Shown piece by piece: positions 54,225 to 61,808 of a stretch of DNA of 64,000 bases; position 1 is the stretch's first letter; each line of letters starts with the position of its first letter. Origin of the DNA: an uncultured Anaerolineales bacterium (GTDB lineage Bacteria; Chloroflexota; Anaerolineae; Anaerolineales; UBA6663); assembly GCA_937952305.1 (NCBI GenBank), contig CALFZO010000052.1, positions 124,001 through 188,000 of the forward strand. The letters are read 5' to 3'. The notes under the pieces are model-generated. The model was given only the letters and a program-made list of their open reading frames with translations. It was not told the origin of the DNA and ran no database searches. A program made the translations under genes and the position numbers.

Positions 54225-55447
54225 GCGGCCCGGCGGCGGGGCCCCATCTCGCGCACGCCGTACGGGAAATCGTATTCGCCCATCTTGGCCAGGAAGGGAT
54301 CGGGGTCGAAGTGCTCGGGGCCATGCACGCCCGTGCCGCGCCACACGCCGGTGGCGATCAGGTCCATGGCGATCACGGGGTTGACGGCGGTCTGCCAGGC
54401 CACGGCCTGCACGCCGTACTTGTGCATGCACTCGGCGTTATCGGCCACCTGGTAGAGATACAACTCGCGCCGCTGGCCATCCTTGGTGCCCGTGATCCAG
54501 GTGCCGGCGCAGGTCATGCCCGTCATCTTGTCGCCGAGCAGGGCTGGGTTGGGCAGACAAGCCGCCACCACGTCGCGCGGCGCCACGCGCACCTTGCCGA
54601 CGGCTACCGGCTCCTTGTTGTCCAGGCCGAGCAGGTGCAGCATCTTGAGCACGCCGATGAACTCGTCGCCCAGGCCGTATTTGAAGGTGACGCGCTGGCA
54701 CTTCACGTAGCGCGGGATCAGCACCACCTCTTCGTGCTCGACGTTGACGACCTCCAGCGGGCCGATGCCCTCCGGAAACTCGAAGCGCTCCGGCTCCGAG
54801 AACGGCGCGGTGGTGAACCAGCCGCGCTCCCGCTCCCAGATCAGGGGCGGGTTCAGGCACTCCTCGATCGTGGTCCAGATGCTGAAGGTCGGCGCGAAGG
54901 CATAGCCGCGGATCTGCAGGTTGGCGCCGTCGCGCACCCCGATCTCGTCGATCTCGTCGAACAGATGCTTCTCGGCGTAGCGCGCAAAGACGTCGGACAG
55001 GCCGGGCTCCACGCCCATGCCCACCAGCGCCAGCAGGCCGCGCGCCTCCCACTTGGCCGCCCGCGCGAACTGATAATCGCCCAACATCACGCCCGGCCGC
55101 TCATAGGGCTCGTCCGGGTGCGGCTCAGACAGCGTCATCGCCATGTCAAGATAGTGGCAGTGCGCGGCGTAGGCCGCGTCGAAGATGACTTCGTTGAAGT
55201 GTGGTGCGACCGAGTTGACAATCAGGTCGATCTTGTGCTTGCGCGCCAGCCGGACGATGGCCTTTTTGTTGGAGGCGTCCACCTGTTCCACCGGGAACCG
55301 CTTGCGGCTGCTCAAGCGGTTGCGGACGCGCTTGCAGCGGCGGTCGTCGTAGTCGGCCAGCACCATTTGTTCCAGCCAGGGCCGCCGATCGGCCATGACC
55401 GCAATCGCCTCGCCGACCGCGCCGACGCCGAGTAACAAGACACGCAT
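54221..55447 (-). CDS. Saccharopine dehydrogenase-like protein
   Basis: The 408-residue protein belongs to the LYS9/saccharopine-dehydrogenase family, which also holds carboxynorspermidine synthases. It has the Rossmann start MRVLLLGVGAVGEAIAVMAD, then IDLIVNSVAPHFNEVIFDAA, HYLDMAMTLSEPHPDEPY and GLLALVGMGVEPGLSDVFA. C-terminal blocks include ACLPNPALLGDKMTGMTCAG. The start ATG 55447 has AAGGAG. Exact substrate is not clear: saccharopine, carboxynorspermidine or a related opine. The coupled MFS gene suggests import or export of its substrate or product. Confidence 0.87.
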   Translation of the reverse strand: MRVLLLGVGAVGEAIAVMADRRPWLEQMVLADYDDRRCKRVRNRLSSRKRFPVEQVDASNKKAIVRLARKHKIDLIVNSVAPHFNEVIFDAAYAAHCHYLDMAMTLSEPHPDEPYERPGVMLGDYQFARAAKWEARGLLALVGMGVEPGLSDVFARYAEKHLFDEIDEIGVRDGANLQIRGYAFAPTFSIWTTIEECLNPPLIWERERGWFTTAPFSEPERFEFPEGIGPLEVVNVEHEEVVLIPRYVKCQRVTFKYGLGDEFIGVLKMLHLLGLDNKEPVAVGKVRVAPRDVVAACLPNPALLGDKMTGMTCAGTWITGTKDGQRRELYLYQVADNAECMHKYGVQAVAWQTAVNPVIAMDLIATGVWRGTGVHGPEHFDPDPFLAKMGEYDFPYGVREMGPRRRAA

Positions 55448-55546
55448 ACAGGGCTCCTTAAACTAGTCAGGGAGGCTGTCATTCTAGCCCAGGGGCGAGC
55501 GTTTTGGGAAATCGGCCCGGCCCGGAACCAAAGACCGCCGCCGGTG

Positions 55547-55552
55547 TATATA
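55547..55552 (+). promoter_or_regulatory. -10 element of the ECF sigma gene
   Basis: TATATA six bases before ATG 55559, the same spacing seen at coaW and tilS. A leaderless start is likely. Confidence 0.45.
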
Positions 55553-55558
55553 CAGTGC

Positions 55559-56149
55559 ATGACCCTCTCCGGAGAGGCGCCGTTGACCGAAAGTGATTGG
55601 ATCAGCCAGGCCCGGCGCGGCGATGAGGCCGCCTGGGAGGCGCTGGTCGGCGCGCACCAGGCCGCCGTCTTCCGCCTGGCGTACCTGTTCCTGGGCGACG
55701 CCGACGACGCCGCCGACGTGGCCCAAGACGCCTTCCTGCGCGCCCAGCGCGCGCTGGACCGCTTTGACACGTCCCGGCCGCTGCGGCCCTGGCTGCTGCG
55801 CATCACGGCCAACCTGGCGCGCAATCGGCTGCGGTCGGCCGGGCGCTACCTGGCCGCCCTGCAGCGCCTGCTGCGGTCCGAGCCGCGCCCGGTCCTGCGC
55901 CCGCAAGCGCCCGACAGTCCCGCGGCGGACGCGCAGACGTTGTGGCTGGCCGTCCGGCGCCTCAACCCCAACGAGCAGCAGGTGATCTATCTGCGTTACT
56001 TCCTGGAGTTGTCCGAGGCCGAGATGGCGGCGGCGCTGGACATCCCGCCCGGCACGGTCAAATCGCGCCTGCACCGCGCGCTGCGTCACTTGCGGAGTGT
56101 CGTCGTCGATGAGTTTCCGTTCTTACGCGAAGGACTGGTGGATGGCTGA
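55559..56149 (+). CDS. ECF-family RNA polymerase sigma factor
   Basis: The 196-residue protein has sigma region 2 (ARRGDEAAWEALVGAHQAAV, then DAADVAQDAFLRAQRAL), a linker and region 4 (LNPNEQQVIYLRYFLELSEA with IPPGTVKSRLHRALRHL). ECF sigmas direct RNA polymerase to small stress regulons. ATG 55559 is chosen; a TTG at 55583 with GGAGAGG upstream is a possible shorter start. The next gene overlaps it by 8 bp and is probably its membrane partner. Confidence 0.93.
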   Translation: MTLSGEAPLTESDWISQARRGDEAAWEALVGAHQAAVFRLAYLFLGDADDAADVAQDAFLRAQRALDRFDTSRPLRPWLLRITANLARNRLRSAGRYLAALQRLLRSEPRPVLRPQAPDSPAADAQTLWLAVRRLNPNEQQVIYLRYFLELSEAEMAAALDIPPGTVKSRLHRALRHLRSVVVDEFPFLREGLVDG

Positions 56150-56963
56150 CGGCCCGACGTCCGGCGGTCCGGACGAACGCCTGGAAAGCTGGCTGCGGCG
56201 CACCGCGCCGGCCCTGCCTTACCCGGCTACGCCGAATCTGATCAGGCGCCGGCCGCGCCAACGACGCCCGGCTCCGGCTTGGGCCTGGGCGGCCGCGATC
56301 CTGGTGGTGGCGCTGGGCGCTCTGCTGGCCGTCCCGCAGGCGCGCGCCGGCCTGGTGGAGTTCCTGCAGATCGGCGTCGTGCGCGTCTTCCTGACCGCGC
56401 CGACACCAACCAGCGTGACCTCGGCCGCAACCACAGCGCCGAACGGGACGGCGGCGGCTACCGGCCGCACGCCGCCGACGCCTACCGCCAGCCCGGAGCC
56501 CACGCTGCTGCCCTCGCTGTTGGATCTGGCCGGGCGCACCCGCCTGGCCGAGGCGCGCCAGGCCGTGCCCTTCCCTATCCGCCTGCCGGCCTATCCGGCC
56601 GACCTGGGCGCGCCGGACGAGGTCTTCGTGCAGGACCTGGACGGCTCGGCGGTGGTGCTGATCTGGCGCGACGACACCCGGCCGGACCGCATCCGCCTGA
56701 GCCTGCACTACCTGACCTCGCCCATGCTCGGCCTCAAGGGTCTGTCGGAACCGCCGGAGTCGCTCGAGACCGCGCTCGTGAACGGCCGCGAGGCGTTGTG
56801 GTCGGCCGGCGGCTACGTCATCCAGATCAAGGGCGGCAACTGGGACTTCCGCCGGCTGATCGAAGGCCATGTGTTGATCTGGACCGAAGATGGAATCACG
56901 CTGCGCCTGGAGACCGACTTGCCCCTGGACGAAGCCGTCCGCATCGCCGAGTCGCTCAAGTGA
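56142..56963 (+). CDS. Membrane protein paired with the ECF sigma factor (likely anti-sigma-like)
   Basis: The 273-residue protein has a short cytoplasmic N-terminus (MADGPTSGGPDERLESWLRR), one membrane helix (about 46-64, AWAWAAAILVVALGALLAV), a Thr/Pro linker and an extracytoplasmic domain. That domain includes VPFPIRLPAYPADLGAPDEV, FVQDLDGSAVVLIWRDDT and LLEKALVNG-like text (LETALVNGREALW), which resembles DUF4367-type anti-sigma partners. No zinc-type ZAS HxxxCxxC motif is present. The 8-bp overlap with the sigma gene supports a regulatory pair, but inhibition is inferred. Confidence 0.75.
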   Translation: MADGPTSGGPDERLESWLRRTAPALPYPATPNLIRRRPRQRRPAPAWAWAAAILVVALGALLAVPQARAGLVEFLQIGVVRVFLTAPTPTSVTSAATTAPNGTAAATGRTPPTPTASPEPTLLPSLLDLAGRTRLAEARQAVPFPIRLPAYPADLGAPDEVFVQDLDGSAVVLIWRDDTRPDRIRLSLHYLTSPMLGLKGLSEPPESLETALVNGREALWSAGGYVIQIKGGNWDFRRLIEGHVLIWTEDGITLRLETDLPLDEAVRIAESLK

Positions 56964-57014
56964 GCGGCCGTCGTTACAACTCTCTCAGCAGGTATCTTGG
57001 AGGAGGCTGATCCG

Positions 57015-58262
57015 ATGCGAACCTCTCGCTTTTCCCTTCTGATCGCACTCGTGGGCCTGGCCGCGCTCGTGCCGGCCGTCTTCGCCGGCGGCTGGGCCGT
57101 GGCCACGCTGGACGAAATCCCCGCCGGCGTCACTGCCGGCCAGCCCTTCACCGTGAGCTTCACCATGCGCCAGCACGGCGTGCAGCCCGCGAACTGGGGC
57201 ACGGTCCCGCTCACGTTCACGCACACCGAATCCCGCCAGACCGTCGTCGTAACGGCCGAGGCCGAGGGCGGGAGCGGCTACTACACGGTCGCCGTGACTT
57301 TGCCGGAAGCCGGCACCTGGGAGTGGCTCCTGGGCGAGGGCCTGGTCCAGCCCATGCCCTCCGTGAGGGTGCAGGCGCCGGCACTGGCCGCACCCGCCTC
57401 CGCCGCGCCGCCGGCCGGTCCGCCCCTGGCCCTGCTGGTGGCGCTGGCGGGTCTGGTGAGCCTGGGCCTTGGGCTGGTGGCCGCGCTGCGGACCCGGCGG
57501 CCCTGGGCCGCCGCTCTGACCGTGGGCGCTGCCCTGGTGGCCGCGCTGGGCTTCGCGTGGCCGCCGGCCGCCCCGGCCGCCAGCAGTGGTGGCGAAGCCA
57601 GCGCCCCGGCCGATCTGGGCCAAGCCTTGTTCCTGGGCAAGGGCTGCGTCATGTGTCACGCCCACACCGCCGTCAGCCAGGTGCGGCGCCGCACCGTGGG
57701 CGACTTCAGCAGCTTCAGCACCGGGCCGGACCTCTCCAGCTTCCGAGCCAGCGCCGAGTATCTGCGGCTGTGGCTGGCGGACCCGGCCAGCGTAAAGCCG
57801 GAGACGCAGATGCCTGACCTCGGCCTGACGGCGGCCGAGATCGAAGCCCTGATCAGGTTTCTGAATGCGGGCGCGTCCGCGCCAGCCTCCACCGCGCCCG
57901 CGGCCGCTTGCCCGGTCACGCCGGCCGTGCGGGCGATACCGCCGGACGATCCCAACGCCGATCCGTTTGGCGATGGCCCCTGGCTCGTCAACGCCGATCG
58001 GTCGCTGTGGGCCCAGTGGGCCGGCGGTTGGACGGCCAGCGCGAACGGCAACAAGGTCATCTGGATCCGGCCGGCGGGCACCTCGCTGCAGGTCGCGGGC
58101 CGGCGGCTGGATGGTGAAGCGCCGCCGCTGCGCGCCGAGATCCCCGGCGGCTACGGCACCGGCTTCCAGGTCAGCGGCCTTTACTTCCCGGCCAGCGGCT
58201 GCTGGTCCGTGACGGCCACGGCCGGGGACACGCAGCTTGAGTTCGTCGTCGCCATCCCCTGA
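57015..58262 (+). CDS. Membrane-anchored cytochrome c-like protein
   Basis: The 415-residue protein has an N-terminal signal/anchor (FSLLIALVGLAALVPAVFAG), an Ig-like domain (residues about 35-125, LPEAGTWEWLLGEGL), and two membrane helices (about 135-190). A class I cytochrome c domain follows with the heme motif CVMCH and a downstream Met candidate in PETQMPDLGLTAAEIEALIR. The last 130 residues form a beta domain ending GCWSVTATAGDTQLEFVVAI. GGAGGAGG precedes ATG 57015. It follows the sigma/partner pair by 51 bp and may be their target. Its electron partners are not in the window. Confidence 0.85.
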   Translation: MRTSRFSLLIALVGLAALVPAVFAGGWAVATLDEIPAGVTAGQPFTVSFTMRQHGVQPANWGTVPLTFTHTESRQTVVVTAEAEGGSGYYTVAVTLPEAGTWEWLLGEGLVQPMPSVRVQAPALAAPASAAPPAGPPLALLVALAGLVSLGLGLVAALRTRRPWAAALTVGAALVAALGFAWPPAAPAASSGGEASAPADLGQALFLGKGCVMCHAHTAVSQVRRRTVGDFSSFSTGPDLSSFRASAEYLRLWLADPASVKPETQMPDLGLTAAEIEALIRFLNAGASAPASTAPAAACPVTPAVRAIPPDDPNADPFGDGPWLVNADRSLWAQWAGGWTASANGNKVIWIRPAGTSLQVAGRRLDGEAPPLRAEIPGGYGTGFQVSGLYFPASGCWSVTATAGDTQLEFVVAIP

Positions 58263-58622
58263 GGGCGCGACGCCAGACAACCAACCTCAACTGTTCCCGG
58301 CTTTTCCAGGGAGCGGCCCGGCCGCTATAGTGGGACGGTCGTTGCCCGGCCACTCAGCCGCGGCAGCCTCATCAGCCTGGGAGCGCGGCCCTGTCCCGCT
58401 GAACATGGCCGCCGGCGCCCAGCCACAACTCAACCCGACGTCCGATTGCCGTTGATAGCAGCGTGCGTCCGCCTGTGGCCGGAGTATCCGGGGGCGGCGC
58501 ACAGCCGGGCAATCGCCGGCGGCCCAACAAGCGCCCGCGCCGCGGGAACTTGCTGGGCCGCTTTGTGTTTCGGCCGCGCCCACGCTCAGTGACACGGCCC
58601 ACAGGGGCCTTGGAGGTCTCAC
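58263..58622. other. Intergenic region upstream of the repeat protein
   Basis: This 360-bp stretch has no convincing gene. It holds a TATAGT box at 58326-58331 and a strong hairpin at 58519-58561. The TATAGT would give a leader of about 290 nt for the gene at 58623. Confidence 0.5.
58519..58561 (+). terminator. Strong GC hairpin, terminator-like
   Basis: GCGGCCCA pairs with TGGGCCGC, then CAAG with CTTG across one mismatch, then CCCGC with GCGGG. The whole 43-nt element is followed by TTTGTGTTT. It may end the cytochrome transcript or act as an attenuator for the next gene. Confidence 0.5.
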
Positions 58623-60278
58623 ATGTCTGCTCGTCTTCGCCTCGTCTTGGCCAGCGCGCTGATCAGCCTGCTGGCCGGCGCCGGCGCCACCCGCGCCGCC
58701 GCGCCCGCCGGCACCGCCTTCACGTATCAGGGTTGGCTTTCGCAGGCGGGCACGCCGGTGACCGGCACCTGCGATGCTGAGTTTCGTCTCTACGATTTAG
58801 CCGAGGGCGGCGCCCGCCTCGGGGAGCCGATCACGCACACTCTCACGGTGGACGCCGGCTACTTCAACGTCTCGCTGGATTTCGGGCAGACGCCGTGGAC
58901 GGGCGAAGCGCGCTGGCTGGAGGTGGCCGTGCGCTGCCCGGCCGGGGCCGGATTGTTCGAGCCGCTCGCGCCGCGCCAGGCGTTGACGCCGACGCCGTAC
59001 GCCCTGCAGGCCGCCAGCGCGCCCTGGTCCGGGCTCACCGGCATTCCGGCCGGTTTTGCCGACGGCGTCGACGAGCGCGGCGAGTACACGGCCGGCGCGG
59101 GTCTGCGCCTGCAAGGCGCGGAGTTCTCCGTGGACACGGCCGCGATCCAGACGCGGGTGGCCGGCAACTGCCCGGCCGGGCACGCCATCCGCGCCATCGC
59201 CGCCGACGGCGCCGTGACCTGCGAGACCGACGACGACACCGTGTACGCGGCCGGCGATGGGCTGACGCTGAGCGACGGCCAATTCCACGCGGACGCCAGC
59301 CTCGCGCGCGTCGACGCGATCACGCCCACGGTTGCGGCCGCCGGCTTCGTCACGCAGGCCTGGGCCGACCAGGCTTACGGTTACCAGGCCGGCGCTGGCC
59401 TGGACCTGGACGAGCACGTGTTCAGCGTGGACACGGCCGCGATCCAGACGCGCGTGGCCGGCAACTGCCCGGCCGGGCAGGCCATCCGCGCCATCGCCGC
59501 TGACGGCGCCGTGACCTGCGAGACCGACGACGACACCGTGTACGCGGCCGGCGATGGGCTGACGCTGAGCGACGGCCAATTCCACGCGGACGCCAGCCTC
59601 GCGCGCGTCGACGCGATCACGCCCACGGTTGCGGCCGCCGGCTTCGTCACGCAGGCCTGGGCCGACCAGGCTTACGGTTACCAGGCCGGCGCTGGCCTGG
59701 ACCTGGACGAGCACGTGTTCAGCGTGGACACGGCCGCGATCCAGACGCGCGTGGCCGGCAACTGCCCGGCCGGGCAGGCCATCCGCGCCATCGCCGCTGA
59801 CGGCGCCGTGACCTGCGAGACGGACGACGACACCAACAGCGGCGGCGACATCACCGCCGTCTCCGCCGGGGCCGGCCTCACCGGCGGCGGGTCGGCCGGC
59901 GCCGTCGCGCTGGCGCTCGATCAGACGGTTGTGGAAGGCGCCTTCGTCCGGCTGGCCATGCCCATCACGGTCGTCGGGCTGGAGAGCCGCGCCGTCGGCA
60001 ATTACAGTTGGTCGCTGACCGCCCTGGGGCTCCCGGCCAACATCTCCGGCGTTGTGGTGCGCCTGTACTGCCAGTTCAACACAGCCGGCTGGTCGCGCTC
60101 CTGCCTCACCAAGTACTCGACCGATACCGCCACCGCCAGCGCCATCAGCCGGGCCCTGGTCGCCGGTGTCGGCCTGGACGTCACCGCGCCGATCCCGGTC
60201 GATGGCAGCACCCTGTACTTCGAGGTGCTCGGCGAGGCCGCGCTGGTGGAGCTCCGCGTCGTCGCCTACTATCGTTGA
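58623..60278 (+). CDS. Secreted protein with near-identical 99-residue tandem repeats
   Basis: The 551-residue protein has a signal peptide (LRLVLASALISLLAGAGATRA-like) and an N-terminal domain of the common FTYQGWLSQAGTPVTGTC type. Residues about 170-405 hold 99-residue repeats (AAIQTRVAGNCPAGQAIRAI and GDGLTLSDGQFHADASLARV in each) separated by GAGL turns as in tail-fibre-like proteins. A GAGLTGGGSAGAVALALDQ turn and a beta-rich C-terminal domain follow. There is no anchor motif. It looks like an extended surface or fibre protein. AGG near the start is weak. Function is unknown. Confidence 0.75.
   Translation: MSARLRLVLASALISLLAGAGATRAAAPAGTAFTYQGWLSQAGTPVTGTCDAEFRLYDLAEGGARLGEPITHTLTVDAGYFNVSLDFGQTPWTGEARWLEVAVRCPAGAGLFEPLAPRQALTPTPYALQAASAPWSGLTGIPAGFADGVDERGEYTAGAGLRLQGAEFSVDTAAIQTRVAGNCPAGHAIRAIAADGAVTCETDDDTVYAAGDGLTLSDGQFHADASLARVDAITPTVAAAGFVTQAWADQAYGYQAGAGLDLDEHVFSVDTAAIQTRVAGNCPAGQAIRAIAADGAVTCETDDDTVYAAGDGLTLSDGQFHADASLARVDAITPTVAAAGFVTQAWADQAYGYQAGAGLDLDEHVFSVDTAAIQTRVAGNCPAGQAIRAIAADGAVTCETDDDTNSGGDITAVSAGAGLTGGGSAGAVALALDQTVVEGAFVRLAMPITVVGLESRAVGNYSWSLTALGLPANISGVVVRLYCQFNTAGWSRSCLTKYSTDTATASAISRALVAGVGLDVTAPIPVDGSTLYFEVLGEAALVELRVVAYYR
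59130..59834 (+). repeat. 297-bp in-frame tandem repeat
   Basis: Copies begin at 59130, 59427 and 59724; the third stops at about 59834. The first two full copies differ at only three bases in 297 (one at each of the codons for GTRV, HA/QA and ADG). Each copy encodes exactly 99 residues. The near identity at DNA level indicates recent duplication or gene conversion. Confidence 0.92.
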
Positions 60279-60301
60279 CGCCCGGCCACAGCTGGCCAGC
60301 G

Positions 60302-60330
60302 TTTGCCTTTCCGACGATTCAGACTATGAT
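60302..60330 (+). promoter_or_regulatory. Promoter of the recombinase-like gene
   Basis: TTGCCT (60302-60307), 17-bp spacer and TATGAT (60325-60330), eight bases before ATG 60339. The transcript is likely leaderless. Confidence 0.55.
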
Positions 60331-60338
60331 TGCGAGCC

Positions 60339-61322
60339 ATGCCGGCCACGGTCGAGCAACTGCCCCTGTTTTCCACGCCTCCGGACAACTTGCCGGCGGG
60401 ACGCCCCGCCTCGGCCCCGGCCGGCGCGCCCTCCCTGACAGCGGCGTCATCGCTGAAGGCCGGCATCGTGGCCTGGGGCGCCCACTTGCAGAAAGAAGGC
60501 GCCCGCCCCAACACGATCAAATCCTTCTGCGGCGACCTCAACTTGTTCGCGGCCTTCGCCGGCGCGGGCCGCAGCCTGAGCCAGATCGGCACACGCGACC
60601 TAGACAAGTGGCTGCAAGCCCAGAAGGCCAGCGGGCGCAGCCCCAAAACCTACGCCCGCCGCGTGACCTCCCTCAAGTCGTTCTTCCGCTGGCTGGAGCA
60701 GGCCGGCATCCTGGCCGCCGATCCGGCCGCCCCCATCATCCAGCAGACCGTGCTCAGCCCATTGCCGACCGTGCTGACTGAGATGGAAGTGGAACAGGCG
60801 CGCGCGGCCGCCCAAGCGCTGTGGAATAACCCAGACCGGCCCGATGTGCGGCCGTATCTGCTCTTCACGCTGCTGCTCCAGACCGGCATCAAGAAGAGCG
60901 AGTGCCTGAACCTGGAACTCAACCACATCGATGTCTCCAACCCGGAAGAACCGGTGTTGTGGATCCGCTACAAAGAGGCCAGCAACCGCTACAAGGAGCG
61001 CAAGCTGCGCCTGGACCCCAGTTGGCTGGTGATCTACGACGTCTACCGCGCGCAGTACGGACCGGAGCAGAAGCTCTTCCCCTACAAGGCCCGCCGCCTG
61101 GAGTATCTGCTGGAGGACATCACCGTCGCCGCGGGGATGGAGAAGCACATCTCGTTTGAGATGTGCCGGTGGACGTGCGCGGTGCGCGATGCCCGCGCCG
61201 GCCTGGAGTTCGACAAGATCCGCCAGAAGCTTGGCCTCTCCAAAATCCAGTGGCGCGAGATCGGCATGAAGCTGAAGAAGCTGATGGAGGCGGGCGGTCC
61301 GGCGGCCACGCCTGTTGCCTAG
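60339..61322 (+). CDS. Tyrosine recombinase-like protein with degenerate active site
   Basis: The 327-residue protein has the XerC/D-type N-terminal SAM-like domain (residues about 35-125, with SFCGDLNLFAAFAGAG and TYARRVTSLKSFFRWLEQAG). A catalytic-domain fold follows with LLFTLLLQTGIKKSECLNLE. The active-site residues are changed. The first Arg (TGLRxSE in active enzymes) reads TGIKKSE. The HxxR box reads EMCRW, keeping only R277. The second His is Trp, and no nucleophilic Tyr is found in KIQWREIGMKLKK. Recombination is unlikely; DNA binding without cleavage is possible. It has its own promoter, and no mobile-element remains surround it. Confidence 0.8.
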   Translation: MPATVEQLPLFSTPPDNLPAGRPASAPAGAPSLTAASSLKAGIVAWGAHLQKEGARPNTIKSFCGDLNLFAAFAGAGRSLSQIGTRDLDKWLQAQKASGRSPKTYARRVTSLKSFFRWLEQAGILAADPAAPIIQQTVLSPLPTVLTEMEVEQARAAAQALWNNPDRPDVRPYLLFTLLLQTGIKKSECLNLELNHIDVSNPEEPVLWIRYKEASNRYKERKLRLDPSWLVIYDVYRAQYGPEQKLFPYKARRLEYLLEDITVAAGMEKHISFEMCRWTCAVRDARAGLEFDKIRQKLGLSKIQWREIGMKLKKLMEAGGPAATPVA

Positions 61323-61403
61323 CCAGGTCTCAGAGCGCCCGCCTTCTCACCCCGGACCGTCCTCTAATTGCCGCGCCGCTGCGGCGCAGACCGCGGCCGG
61401 CCG

Positions 61404-61763
61404 TCAGGCCTGGTCGGACGACGCCGCTTCACGGCCAAAGGTGGCGCGATAGCGGCGCGCCACTTCCTCTTCGATCCCATCGGCGAAGGCGTGGAACTGC
61501 GCCAGCGCGCGCCGGCCGGCCTCGGTGAGGTGCGCGCCGCCGCCGTGTTGGCCGCCGACCGCGGTCTCCACGATCTTGGTGGCCAGGCCGCGCTCAATCT
61601 CCTGGACCTTCTCCCAAGCGCGCCGATACGGGACGCCGAGTTTCTCGGCGGCGGCGCTGATGGAGCCGGTCTCGGCGATGGCCTCCAGCAGCCGTACGCG
61701 CCAGGGGCTCAGCACGACCCGGTCGTCCACTTCCAGCCAGACATTGAATCGCGGTTGCATCAT
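61404..61763 (-). CDS. ModE-like winged-helix regulator (molybdate response family)
   Basis: The 119-residue protein has the ModE N-terminal winged helix: LSPWRVRLLEAIAETGSISA, AAAEKLGVPYRRAWEKVQEI, GGQHGGGAHLTEAGRRAL. It lacks the C-terminal molybdate-binding (TOBE/MOP) domains of E. coli ModE, so it may sense by another route or not at all. GGGGAGAG precedes the ATG at 61763. It is 46 bp beyond tilS. The link to the molybdenum-cofactor operon at the start of the window is only by family. Confidence 0.85.
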   Translation of the reverse strand: MMQPRFNVWLEVDDRVVLSPWRVRLLEAIAETGSISAAAEKLGVPYRRAWEKVQEIERGLATKIVETAVGGQHGGGAHLTEAGRRALAQFHAFADGIEEEVARRYRATFGREAASSDQA

Positions 61764-61808
61764 CGCATTGCTCTCCCCACCTTTGGCGTCAGTCCTTCAG
61801 CCGCGGTG

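Noticed and set aside
58237..58455. A 72-codon frame after the cytochrome gene
   Set aside because: No ribosome site, a Ser/Pro/Gly-rich product, and it overlaps the end of a well-supported gene.
60339..61322. The recombinase-like gene as evidence of a phage or integron
   Set aside because: No attachment-site repeats, phage genes or gene cassettes are nearby, and the active site is lost.
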